Of a stretch of DNA of 36,656 nt, positions 8,312 through 16,342 are shown piece by piece. The notes under the pieces are model-generated. The model was not told the DNA's origin. It worked only from the letters and a program-made list of their open reading frames with translations, and made no database searches. The position numbers and the translations under genes are program-made. Each line of letters opens with the position of its first letter. The stretch's first letter is position 1. The stretch comes from Saccharopolyspora galaxeae (GTDB lineage: Bacteria > Actinomycetota > Actinomycetes > Mycobacteriales > Pseudonocardiaceae): positions 1 through 36,656 of the forward strand of contig NZ_JADDUE010000022.1 of NCBI RefSeq assembly GCF_016526145.1, given 5' to 3'.

Positions 8312-11300
8312 GTGGTCGGGACCGCGCGCTCCAGCACCGCGCCGCGTCGCAGCACCGCGCCGGTGCTGGCCGTGCTGGTGTGCCACGACGGCGACACCGC
8401 GCTGGCCGAGGTGCTGTCCGCGTTGCGCGGGCTCACCGTCCGGCCCCGCCACGTGCTCGCGGTGGACACCGGTTCCGCTGATCGCACCGCGGAGATCCTC
8501 GCGGCCGAGGACGCGCTGGACGGGGTGCTCACGTTGCAGCGCGACACCGGTTTCGGCACCGCGGTCGCCGCGGCGGTCGAGCACGCGAACGCGCGTTGGG
8601 GCGATCCCGGCCGGTGGTTGTGGGTGCTGCACGACGATTCCGCGCCGGAACCGGACTGCCTGCGGAACCTGCTCGGGGTGGCGGAGCTGGATTCGTCGGC
8701 CGCGGTGCTGGGACCGCTCGGGCTGGATTGGGACGATCCGCGGCTCGTGGTGGACGGCGGGCTGTCCACGGATGCGTCCGGGCACCGGCAGACCGGCATC
8801 GGAGCGTCCGAATTGGACCCTGCGCTGGTGGGCGGTGCCGGTGAGTCCGAACTGGACGGTTCCGGGGGTTCGGATCGTCCGCTTTCCGGCGGTGTGCCGG
8901 AGGATTCCGGCGGGTCGGTCGACGCGGTCCCGGACGATCCCGGGATGGAGCGAGACGGCTCGGAGCCGGGTTCGGCCGGTGGCGATGCGGGTGGCGCCGA
9001 TGCGGGCGGCGCGGACCGGGCTGGTGCGGACTCGGTCGGCGAGGGCTCGGCCGACGACGCCTCGGTCCAGGACGATTCGGCCGGGGACGATTCGGCCGAG
9101 GTCGAATACGCCGGGTCCGTCCCTAGTCGGTCGGTAGCCGTCGATTCCGATCCGGCGGTCTCCGTTTCGGTCTCCTCCGAATCGGCATCCTCCGTTTCGA
9201 CCCTGGCCGATTCGACTCCGTCCGATGCCGCGTCCTCCGATGCGGCCCCGTCCGATTCGGCTCCGTCCGATCCGGCTCCGTCCGATTCGGCGCGAACCGA
9301 TCCTGTCGAGCCCGATCAAGCCGAGGTGGATTCGCCGGACCGCGAGTTATCGGCCGCGGAGTCGGACGACGCCCAGCACGGTCCGGACCCGGTTGATCAA
9401 GCTGCCGCGGAACCTGACGCGGAGCCGAGGACCGCGGGCCTGCCGGTCTCCGAAGTCCTCGCCGTGAGCACGGCCGGTGTGCTGATCCGCCGGGACGTGT
9501 TCGAGCGGCTCGGCGGCTTCGACACCGCTCTGCCGATCGGTTTCGAGGACGTCGACTTCGGCTGGCGGGTCAACTCCGACGGACACCTCGTGCTGTGCGT
9601 GCCGGGCGCGCGGATGCGCCACGCCGGCCTCCTGCGACGCGGTGAGCGCGCGCCGGATGCCGCTGCGCAGCGCACCCTCCGGGCCGCCGAGCGGGTCGGA
9701 GGTGTCCGGACGTTCCTGGTGAACTCGGCGGTCTTGTCGTTCGTGCTGGGCGTTCCGCGCTTGCTGGTGCTCGCGACGCTGCGCGCCGCCGGGTTCGCGC
9801 TGCTGCGGCGCTGGCCGGACGCGGCCGCGGAACTGTCGGTGCTCGCCGGGATCTGCACCGGCCGGATGGGCCTGCGCAAGGCGCGGGCGGCCCGCCGCGA
9901 AGTCACGCCGCGGCGCTCCGAAGTGCGCGGGTTGCTGACCAGCAGGCTCACCCGGCTGCGCAACGGGCTGCGCGCGGCGTTCGCCTGGCTGGTGCGCGAG
10001 CGGGTGCGGCGCGACGTCGTGCTCGGCAGGGTTCCGTCTTCCGCGGCGATACCCGGAAGCGCGGCGATCACCAGCAGCGCAGCGCCGCGCCCGGTCGGCC
10101 CGGAAGCCCTGCCCGCAGGTGCGCTGCCCGCGGGAGCTGCCGGACCGGAGAAGCAGCGCCGCGTCGCGGGCCTGCGACGCCCGGCCGGACCTGTCGTGGT
10201 GCCGCTGGAATCCGCCGAGGCCCCGGCCGAACCCGCTGCACCTCAGCGACCGTCGCCGGTTCCGCGCGGGGCGCGGCCCGAGCCCGCCGAACCGGACCGG
10301 CAGCTGCTGCTGGTCGAGGTGAACCGCTGGCGGGTGCTGCGGGAGCTGCTGCTGGCTCCACCCGTGGTGCTCACCGCAGCGCTGGTGGTGCTCGCGCTGG
10401 TCACGCACGGGCTGGTCGCCGAGTTCCCCCGCTTCGGCGGCACCTTGCAGGGCGGGCGGCTGCTGCCGGTCGCGGACCTGAGCACCACCTGGCGCGACTA
10501 CCTCGCTTCGTGGCATCCGGTGAACGGCGGGACCGGCTCTCCCGCACCCGCCGCGCTGCTGGTGCTCGCCATCGCGGGCACCGTGCTCGCGCCGATCGGC
10601 GGACCGGCGGCGGTGGTGGGGGCGCTGCTGCTGTTCGGGATACCGCTGGCCGGGCTGAACACTTACGCGGCCACTCGAGCGCTGCCGATGTCCGGCCGCA
10701 GCCGGGCGCTGGCCGCCGGTGCCTACGCGCTGCTGCCGCTGGCCACGTTGTCCGCGGGGCAGGGTCGGCTGGACGTCGTGGTCGCGCACGTGCTGGTGCC
10801 GCCGCTGCTGGCGGGTATCGCCGCGGTGATCGGGCTGACCCGGATGGCCGCGATGGGCCGCTCGCGGCATTGGCTCAGCACTGCCTGCCTGACCGCGCTC
10901 GGGCTCGCCGTGCTGGGTGCCTTCGCGCCGCTGGTGCACGTGATCCTCGTGGTGCTGGCGCTGGTCGGGTTCGTCGCGGTGCCGAGCGAAGCGCGCCGCG
11001 CGCCGCGCCGGGTCGCCGGGTTGGCCGCGCTGGTGCTGCTGCCGGTGGCGTGCCTGCTGCCGTGGCCGGTGGTGCTGCTGCGGCATCCGGAGATCTTCGC
11101 GCACGGGCTCGGTGCCCGGTTCACCGAAGCAGCGGCGGGTGGCTGGCTGGCCGCGTTGAGCCCGGCACCCGCGGGCCTCGCCGGTGCGCTGCTGGTGCTG
11201 ACCGCGCTGTTGGCGCTGGTGCTCGCCCCGCGCAAGGCGATGCTTCCCGGCGCGGTCACCGCGCTGGTCGGCTGGGCGGCCGCGGTCTGCGTGGACCTGT

Positions 11301-12265
11301 TCGCGCTCGCACCGATCGGCGGTGGTCCCGCCACGACCGGTGCGACCGGGGCAGCGCTCACCGTCGCGGCGGCCGGGCTGCTGTGGATGACGCTGTCGGC
11401 GGGGCCGATCAACCGGCTGCCGCGCCGCGCGGGAGTTGCGCTGCTGACGGCCGCGCTGCTGGTCACGGGCGTGAGCGCGGTGCTGGCCGGGCGCGGTCCG
11501 CTGCGCACCGAGCCGGGTGGGGGAACCCCTGCGCTCGCCGCGGAACTCGCCGGACCCGGCGCGCTGCTGGTCCTGGACCCGGGGCCGCAGCCCGCCCGGC
11601 TGGTGGACGGCAGCGGTCCGCGTTTCGGCGACGACGATCTGGTGCCGGTGAGCAGCGCGGTCGACTGGCTCCGGCAGTCCGAGGCGGACGTGCTCTCCGG
11701 CGATCAGCAGCGGGTGCGGTCGGCGCTGGCCGCCGCGGCCGCGCGCGGCGCCGGTCACGTCGCCGTGCCCGCCGCCGCTTCGGCGGAGGTGCAGCGCGCG
11801 GCCGGGGAAATGGTCGTGGAGCACGGCAGGCTCGGCGACGGCTCGGTGGTGCTGCGCGTGCTGCTGCCGACCGGGCCGGTGCAGCTGCTCGGGCCGGACC
11901 TGGCGCGGCAGGCGCGGCTGGAGGCAGCCCCGTCTCCGCAGGCCCGGCCCATTCCGGTGCCCGCAGCGACGCCGGAGGTCGCGGTCCGCGTGTCGGCGGG
12001 CGGCGTCGGGCGGGCGCTGGTGCTGGCCGCCGAGCACGAGCCCGGCTGGCAGGTGGTGATCGACGGGCGGGAGGCGCCGCTGGCGAAGGCGTGGGGGCAC
12101 CAGGTCGCGGTGCCGCTGCCGGAGGAGGCGGGCGAGGTCCGGGTGGACTACAGCGACAGCTCGCGCGCCGCGCTGCTGGTGGTGCAGGCCGCCGCCTTGC
12201 TGTTCACCGCGATCGCCGCGCTGCCCTCCCGCCGCTCACGTGAACCGCAGCGCCCGCCGGCGTGA
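8312..12265 (+). CDS. Giant membrane glycosyltransferase, GT2 domain split by a low-complexity insert
   Basis: A 1317-residue protein started by GTG 8312 with GGGGAGG 6 nt upstream. A GT-A/family 2 domain begins at about 17 (VLAVLVCHDGD); the DxD-like HDDSAPEPD begins at 107 and the later acidic motif FEDVDFGWR at 411. Between them, about 155-375, lies an Asp/Ser/Ala/Pro-rich stretch with tandem five-residue repeats, so the catalytic fold is interrupted. After a hydrophobic segment near 470 and a basic/proline linker to about 680 come some 12 membrane helices (about 690-1075), an extracytoplasmic domain (about 1085-1280) and a last helix. It is probably an envelope polysaccharide glycosyltransferase; the neighbouring GDP-mannose genes make a mannosyl donor possible, but donor and product are not visible. 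No matching gene lies between whiB2 and Rv3259 in M. tuberculosis. Confidence 0.85.
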   Translation: MVGTARSSTAPRRSTAPVLAVLVCHDGDTALAEVLSALRGLTVRPRHVLAVDTGSADRTAEILAAEDALDGVLTLQRDTGFGTAVAAAVEHANARWGDPGRWLWVLHDDSAPEPDCLRNLLGVAELDSSAAVLGPLGLDWDDPRLVVDGGLSTDASGHRQTGIGASELDPALVGGAGESELDGSGGSDRPLSGGVPEDSGGSVDAVPDDPGMERDGSEPGSAGGDAGGADAGGADRAGADSVGEGSADDASVQDDSAGDDSAEVEYAGSVPSRSVAVDSDPAVSVSVSSESASSVSTLADSTPSDAASSDAAPSDSAPSDPAPSDSARTDPVEPDQAEVDSPDRELSAAESDDAQHGPDPVDQAAAEPDAEPRTAGLPVSEVLAVSTAGVLIRRDVFERLGGFDTALPIGFEDVDFGWRVNSDGHLVLCVPGARMRHAGLLRRGERAPDAAAQRTLRAAERVGGVRTFLVNSAVLSFVLGVPRLLVLATLRAAGFALLRRWPDAAAELSVLAGICTGRMGLRKARAARREVTPRRSEVRGLLTSRLTRLRNGLRAAFAWLVRERVRRDVVLGRVPSSAAIPGSAAITSSAAPRPVGPEALPAGALPAGAAGPEKQRRVAGLRRPAGPVVVPLESAEAPAEPAAPQRPSPVPRGARPEPAEPDRQLLLVEVNRWRVLRELLLAPPVVLTAALVVLALVTHGLVAEFPRFGGTLQGGRLLPVADLSTTWRDYLASWHPVNGGTGSPAPAALLVLAIAGTVLAPIGGPAAVVGALLLFGIPLAGLNTYAATRALPMSGRSRALAAGAYALLPLATLSAGQGRLDVVVAHVLVPPLLAGIAAVIGLTRMAAMGRSRHWLSTACLTALGLAVLGAFAPLVHVILVVLALVGFVAVPSEARRAPRRVAGLAALVLLPVACLLPWPVVLLRHPEIFAHGLGARFTEAAAGGWLAALSPAPAGLAGALLVLTALLALVLAPRKAMLPGAVTALVGWAAAVCVDLFALAPIGGGPATTGATGAALTVAAAGLLWMTLSAGPINRLPRRAGVALLTAALLVTGVSAVLAGRGPLRTEPGGGTPALAAELAGPGALLVLDPGPQPARLVDGSGPRFGDDDLVPVSSAVDWLRQSEADVLSGDQQRVRSALAAAAARGAGHVAVPAAASAEVQRAAGEMVVEHGRLGDGSVVLRVLLPTGPVQLLGPDLARQARLEAAPSPQARPIPVPAATPEVAVRVSAGGVGRALVLAAEHEPGWQVVIDGREAPLAKAWGHQVAVPLPEEAGEVRVDYSDSSRAALLVVQAAALLFTAIAALPSRRSREPQRPPA
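9209..9313 (+). repeat. Seven 15-bp tandem repeats inside the glycosyltransferase gene
   Basis: Seven consecutive in-frame 15-bp units start with GAT and end mostly in TCC; the best-conserved is GATTCGGCTCCGTCC (9254-9268). They encode five-residue units such as DSAPS, DPAPS and DAAPS. The unit length preserves the frame, so copy number could change without destroying the protein. Confidence 0.85.
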
Positions 12266-12292
12266 GTGAGCGGCCTGCTCGTCCGAACAGAT

Positions 12293-12307
12293 CGGACCAG
12301 CGGTCCG
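12293..12307. repeat. 15-bp palindrome in convergent gap, copy 1
   Basis: CGGACCAGCGGTCCG (6-bp stem, 3-nt loop) lies between the convergent glycosyltransferase and zincin-like genes. The same 15 bases recur at 20586-20600, also between convergent genes. It may act as a weak bidirectional terminator; there is no T-tract. Confidence 0.55.
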
Positions 12308-12336
12308 TGCACCCCTTTCCGGCCGCGGGGAAGCGG

Positions 12337-12807
12337 CTACTGGCCCTCGATCACGTCGGGGTCCAGGCCCAGGTAGGTCGCCACCTGCTCGATCAGCACG
12401 TCGTGCAGCAGGTCGGCCATGTCCTGCCCGTCCCGGGCGCGCGCCTCCAGCGGTCGCCGGTACAGCACGATCCGCGCCCGGGTGGGCAGCCCGCGGCGAT
12501 CCACCCCGGACGGCACCAGCCGGGCCAGCGGCACGTTCGCGTCGACCACCACGTCGTCGTCCCAGACGATCTTCTCCGGAGCGGTGGCCTTGACTTCCGG
12601 AACCTCATCCACCGCCACGTCGAGCTCGGTCAGCTCGGCGTGCCAACGCTGCTCGATCGGCTCCAGCGCCTCCAGCACCAGCGCGTCGAACCGCTGGGAG
12701 CGGCTGCGCGCGACGGGGACCGACGATGGGTACAGGGGGCCGCGCAGTCCGCGGCCTCGACGGTCCCGCCGGGCTAGCGTCCGGCGCCGATGTCCACGTG
12801 CGGTCAC
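12337..12807 (-). CDS. Zincin-like (metallopeptidase family) protein, Rv3259 homologue
   Basis: About 156 residues with the start at GTG 12807, chosen because homologous proteins begin with a short basic segment before RGRGLRGPLYP; GGAGGG lies upstream but at long spacing. The core reads RSQRFDALVLEALEPIEQRW, then a LARLVPSGVDRRGLPTRARI block and a C-terminal LLHDVLIEQVATYLGLDP. In true zincin_1 proteins that helix carries HExxH; here it is H135-D-V-L-I-E-Q, so the usual catalytic Glu and second His are missing. The protein is therefore probably not an active peptidase of the standard type, or is a divergent relative. Function unknown. Divergent from DUF3499, as Rv3259 and Rv3258c are in M. 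tuberculosis. Confidence 0.82.
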   Translation of the reverse strand: MTARGHRRRTLARRDRRGRGLRGPLYPSSVPVARSRSQRFDALVLEALEPIEQRWHAELTELDVAVDEVPEVKATAPEKIVWDDDVVVDANVPLARLVPSGVDRRGLPTRARIVLYRRPLEARARDGQDMADLLHDVLIEQVATYLGLDPDVIEGQ

Positions 12808-13022
12808 CACGGGCTGAGGGTACGCCCTCCGCCCCGCGGCGGGGATGCCCGTTCGGGCGCCTGTCGCGCCACGGTCGGTGACCGCAGCGCCCACCGAGGT
12901 GTTCAGCGCACCGCGAACAAACCCGCTCACCTGGGCGAACGCCGGGCGAACAGTCTTGAAAGGGCCCGCGGCGCGAGACGATTCCGCGTGCCTGCGGCAC
13001 GCACTGGACCGAGGGCGCTATC

Positions 13023-13382
13023 GTGCGGGTCGTGCGGAGCGTGAGGCGGTGCTCGCGGACCGGGTGTACCAACCCGGCCGTTGCGACGCTCACCTATGCC
13101 TATGCGGACTCCACCGCCGTGGTCGGACCACTGGCCACCTATGCCGAACCGCACAGCTACGACCTCTGCGAAGACCACGCGCTGAAGCTGACCGTGCCGA
13201 AGGGCTGGGAGGTCGTGCGGCACGAGGGCGAGTTCGGCATGCCGGAAGCCTCCGCCGACGACCTGACCGCGCTGGCCGAGGCGGTCCGGGAAGCCGGCCG
13301 CGATTGCGACCCGCCGGACTTCACCGTCGGCGACGGTCGCCGCGGCCACCTGCGGGCGCTGCCGGACCCGCGGGACGAGTGA
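13023..13382 (+). CDS. DUF3499 small metal-binding protein, Rv3258c homologue
   Basis: A 119-residue actinobacterial protein of unknown function. It opens with a basic stretch and a cysteine-containing knuckle, C10-SRTG-C15, followed by a beta-rich middle with a TLTYAYADSTAVVGPL segment and by C49-ED-H52; the C/C and C/H pairs probably bind zinc. The acidic C-terminus is less conserved. GTG 13023 is preceded by GAGGG at 7-nt spacing; GTGs at 13032 and 13041 are alternatives. It sits directly upstream of phosphomannomutase with about 110 bp between, where a separate promoter is likely. Confidence 0.88.
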   Translation: MRVVRSVRRCSRTGCTNPAVATLTYAYADSTAVVGPLATYAEPHSYDLCEDHALKLTVPKGWEVVRHEGEFGMPEASADDLTALAEAVREAGRDCDPPDFTVGDGRRGHLRALPDPRDE

Positions 13383-13418
13383 TTCACCCACACCCGGCCC
13401 GAACGGCTCGCCGACCCC

Positions 13419-13446
13419 TTTCAAGATCACCGATCGCCGGTAGGCT
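13419..13446 (+). promoter_or_regulatory. Possible promoter of the phosphomannomutase gene
   Basis: TTTCAA (13419-13424), a 16-bp spacer and TAGGCT (13441-13446) resemble actinobacterial -35 and -10 boxes. The -10 is good and the -35 weak. It would start transcription about 40 nt before the chosen GTG. Confidence 0.35.
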
Positions 13447-13491
13447 CTGCAGCGCAAGCGAGGTTGGTCGGACTACGTAGGGGTGTGCCGC

Positions 13492-14841
13492 GTGCGGGAC
13501 CTGTCGGAGATCGTCAAGGCGTACGACATCCGCGGGGTGGTGGACGAGCAGCTGGACGCCGACTCGGTGCGCGAGATCGGCGCGGCTTTCACCAGGCTCG
13601 TCGGCGGACCAGCCGTGATCGTGGGCCACGACATGCGCGAGTCGTCGCCCCGGCTGGCCGCCGCCTTCGCCGAGGGCGTCACCGGCCAGGGCGTGGACGT
13701 GATCTCGATCGGGCTGGCGAGCACGGACCTGCTCTACTTCGCCTCCGGCACGCTGGAGCTGCCGGGCGCGATGTTCACCGCCAGCCACAACCCGGCCCGC
13801 TACAACGGCATCAAGCTGTGCCGCTCGGGCGCGGCGCCGGTCGGGCAGGACAGCGGGCTGTCCGAGATCCAGGAGCTGGTCGCGCACGGCGTGCCGGAGT
13901 TCCTCGGCGCCAAGGGCAGCGCCACCGAGCGCGGCATGGTCGCCGACTACGCGAACTTCCTGCGCGAGCTGGTGGACCTGCGCGGCGTGCGTCCGCTGAA
14001 GATCGTGGTCGACGCGGGCAACGGGATGGCCGGGCACACCGTGCCGACCGTGTTCGAGGACCTGCCGATCGAGGTCGTGCCGCTGTACTTCGAGCTGGAC
14101 GGCACGTTCCCGAACCACGAGGCGAACCCGCTGGACCCGGCGAACCTGGTGGACCTGCAGGCGAAGGTGCGCGAGGTCGGCGCGGACGCCGGGCTGGCCT
14201 TCGACGGGGACGCCGACCGCTGCTTCGTGGTCGACGAGAACGCCGACCCGGTCGCGCCGAGCGCGATCACCGCGCTGGTCGCGGTGCGCGAGCTGGCCAA
14301 GGAGCCGGGCGCGACGGTGATCCACAACCTGATCACCTCGAACGCGGTGCCGGAGATCGTCGCCGAGCACGGCGGCGAGCCGATGCGCACCCGGGTGGGG
14401 CACTCGTTCATCAAGCAGACCATGGCCGAGACCGGTGCGATCTTCGGCGGCGAGCACTCCGCGCACTACTACTTCCGCGAGTTCTGGAAGGCCGACTCCG
14501 GGATGCTGGCCGCGCTGCACGTGCTGGCCGCGCTCGGCGGGCAGGACGGCCCGCTGTCGGCGCTGATGGCCGACTACTCCCGCTACGCGGCCTCCGGTGA
14601 GATCAATTCGACGGTCCAGGACCCGGACGGCAGGCTGCGGGCGGTCGCCGAGACCTACCGGGATCGCAACGGAGCTCGAATCGACGAACTGGACGGGCTT
14701 ACCGTGGAGCTGGCGGACGGTGCCTGGTTCAACCTGCGTCCCTCGAACACCGAGCCGCTGCTGCGGCTGAACGTGGAGGCACCGGACGCCGCGGCGGTGG
14801 CCGCGTTGCGCGACGAGGTGCTCGCGGTGGTGCGGGGCTGA
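13492..14841 (+). CDS. pmmA: Phosphomannomutase / phosphoglucomutase
   Basis: Interconverts mannose-6-phosphate and mannose-1-phosphate, linking ManA to GDP-mannose synthesis. With the start at GTG 13492 it has 449 residues, beginning RDLSEIVKAYDIRGVV; GTG 13483 would add three. All four alpha-D-phosphohexomutase signatures are present: the phosphoserine loop TASHNPARYNG (Ser98), the metal loop DGDADR (238-243), the sugar-specificity loop GGEHSAHYYFRE and the phosphate loop RPSNTEPLLRLN. The GEHSAHY form of the sugar loop is typical of bifunctional PMM/PGM enzymes. It is first in a rightward run with Trm112-like, SIS and manA genes, as in M. tuberculosis Rv3257c-Rv3255c. GGGG lies 8 nt before the start. 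Confidence 0.93.
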   Translation: MRDLSEIVKAYDIRGVVDEQLDADSVREIGAAFTRLVGGPAVIVGHDMRESSPRLAAAFAEGVTGQGVDVISIGLASTDLLYFASGTLELPGAMFTASHNPARYNGIKLCRSGAAPVGQDSGLSEIQELVAHGVPEFLGAKGSATERGMVADYANFLRELVDLRGVRPLKIVVDAGNGMAGHTVPTVFEDLPIEVVPLYFELDGTFPNHEANPLDPANLVDLQAKVREVGADAGLAFDGDADRCFVVDENADPVAPSAITALVAVRELAKEPGATVIHNLITSNAVPEIVAEHGGEPMRTRVGHSFIKQTMAETGAIFGGEHSAHYYFREFWKADSGMLAALHVLAALGGQDGPLSALMADYSRYAASGEINSTVQDPDGRLRAVAETYRDRNGARIDELDGLTVELADGAWFNLRPSNTEPLLRLNVEAPDAAAVAALRDEVLAVVRG

Positions 14842-14882
14842 GCGCCGCCGCAGCGGGTGCGATCTTGGGAGGGAAAGTGGCC

Positions 14883-15107
14883 GTGGACCTGGAACCGAAG
14901 TTGCTGGAGATCCTGGCCTGCCCGGGCGAGGGCGGTGCGTTGCGCGCCGGTTCGGCCGGTGACGCGCAGGCGGACTACCTGACCTGCAGCGAATGCGGTC
15001 GCGGTTTTCCGGTGCGGGACGGGATCCCGGTGCTGCTGCTGGAGGAGGCCGTTGGAGGCCCCGACGCGGGCGGTTCCGGGGACGCGGGCAGTCCCGGGGA
15101 GAGGTGA
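14883..15107 (+). CDS. Trm112/UPF0434-type zinc-ribbon protein
   Basis: A 74-residue protein with LEPKLLEILACPGEGGALR followed by LTCSECGRGFPVRDGIPVLL, the Trm112 pattern; C13, C35 and C38 are seen, with only one cysteine in the first knuckle. In eukaryotes Trm112 activates methyltransferases; bacterial function is unsettled. I chose GTG 14883 because GGGAGGG is 9 nt upstream; GTG 14877 is only 3 nt from it. The Gly/Asp-rich tail after residue 57 is dispensable-looking and contains the RBS of the next gene, which begins seven bases after this stop. Confidence 0.82.
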   Translation: MDLEPKLLEILACPGEGGALRAGSAGDAQADYLTCSECGRGFPVRDGIPVLLLEEAVGGPDAGGSGDAGSPGER

Positions 15108-15113
15108 CCCCCG

Positions 15114-16181
15114 GTGCTCGACGACAGCCTGTTCGACGACCCGGACCGGATCGCGGCGGCGGATGCGCGCGGACTGCTGCGCTCGGCCGCGCTGGCCGGC
15201 GCGCAGGTGCGCGCGACGGCCGAAGCGGTGGCCGGCTTGGACGACATCGCCGATGAGCGTCCGCGGTCGCTGGTGCTGGCCGCCCGTCCCGGTGTCGGAC
15301 CGGCGGTGTGCGAGCTGCTGGCGGCGCTGACCGGCCCGTCCTGCCCGGTCCCGGTTTTCGTGGGGGAGCGGGTTCCCGCCTGGGTGGGCCCGCTGGACGT
15401 GGTCTTCGCGCACACCGCCGACCCGGGCGATCCGGTGCTGGCGGAGTCGGTGGCGACCGCGGCCCGCCGGGGCACGTCGGTGGTGCTGGCGGCTCCGGAG
15501 GAAGGGCCGGTCGCAGCTTCCGGAGCGGGCCGCGCGAAGGTCGTGGCGCCGCGGATCCCGGTGCCGGACGAACTCACCTTCGCGCACGTGCTCACCGTCG
15601 GTCTCGCCGTGCTCGACGCGCTCGGGCTGGTGCGCTGCGACACCGACGCGCTGGCCGACGAGCTGGACCAGGAGGCCGAACGCGCGAGCCCGCGGCACGA
15701 GCCGCTGACGAACCCGGCGAAGTCGCTGGCGCTGCGACTGGCCGAGCACGCGCCGTTGCTGTGGGGCCTGGACCCGGTGTCGACGGCGGTGGCCCGGCAC
15801 GGCGGCTACGCGCTCGGCGCGCACGCCGGGATGGCCTGCGATGCGGTCGGCTACCAGCAGGCGGTGGCGCGTCCCGCGTTGTACCGGCAGGCGGCGGAGG
15901 CCGGTTCGGACGTGTTCGCCGACCCGGACGAGGTCTCGGCGGCCGCGCACCGGATCTTCCTGGTCAGCGCCCGCTACGACGCTCACGCCGAAGCGGCGGA
16001 GCGGGCCGCGGTGCAAGCGCTGCCCAGCGCCGACCTGATCAGCCCGGGCGAGGCGGTGCGCGACGACGCGGTGTTGCGCTCGGCGCTGCTGGCCGCGCGG
16101 TTCGACCTGGCCGCGGTCTACCTCGGCTTGGCGACGGGCACGCTGGGCGGGCCCGGCAGGCAGGCGCTGGCGGTGCACTGA
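15114..16181 (+). CDS. SIS-domain phosphosugar isomerase-like protein, Rv3256c homologue
   Basis: A 355-residue sugar-isomerase (SIS) family protein. The N-terminal half shows SLVLAARPGVGPAVCELLAA and a VVFAHTADPGDPVLAESVA segment, the pattern of the glucose/mannose-6-phosphate isomerase-like SIS fold. The C-terminal half (VSTAVARHGGYALGAHAGMA, then DLISPGEAVRDDAVLRSALLAARFDLAAVYLG) matches the bifunctional PGI/PMI C-terminal region. Its place between phosphomannomutase and manA suggests a role in fructose-6-phosphate/mannose-6-phosphate supply, possibly regulatory rather than catalytic. GTG 15114 follows GGAGAGG located inside the end of the Trm112-like gene, so translation is probably coupled. 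Confidence 0.82.
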   Translation: MLDDSLFDDPDRIAAADARGLLRSAALAGAQVRATAEAVAGLDDIADERPRSLVLAARPGVGPAVCELLAALTGPSCPVPVFVGERVPAWVGPLDVVFAHTADPGDPVLAESVATAARRGTSVVLAAPEEGPVAASGAGRAKVVAPRIPVPDELTFAHVLTVGLAVLDALGLVRCDTDALADELDQEAERASPRHEPLTNPAKSLALRLAEHAPLLWGLDPVSTAVARHGGYALGAHAGMACDAVGYQQAVARPALYRQAAEAGSDVFADPDEVSAAAHRIFLVSARYDAHAEAAERAAVQALPSADLISPGEAVRDDAVLRSALLAARFDLAAVYLGLATGTLGGPGRQALAVH

Positions 16182-16230
16182 CCGGCGGTTCGCGCTGTGC
16201 TGCCGGAATCGACCCTGGTGCAGTGCTTAC

Positions 16231-16282
16231 GCGAGTGGGCTTAAAGCGAGTGGGCTCGAAGCGAGTGGGCTGAGGCGAGTGG
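16231..16282 (+). repeat. 15-bp tandem repeat upstream of manA
   Basis: Three and a half head-to-tail copies of GCGAGTGGGCT plus a variable ending: 16231-16245, 16246-16260, 16261-16274 (one base short) and a partial copy 16275-16282. It occupies the gap between the SIS gene and manA, about 60 nt before the manA start. Confidence 0.9.
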
Positions 16283-16342
16283 ACGGCGCGGCGGTGCCGC
16301 GGTTCGCGTCCGAGGAGAGCCGCGAAGGAAGCGAGAACGACT

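Noticed and set aside
9347-12100. 917-residue minus-strand frame under the glycosyltransferase
   Set aside because: Composition is R/Q/H/G-biased and motif-free; the plus strand has a GT2 core, membrane helices and a strong RBS.
16231-16282. CRISPR-like array
   Set aside because: The units are head-to-tail without spacers and no cas gene is nearby.
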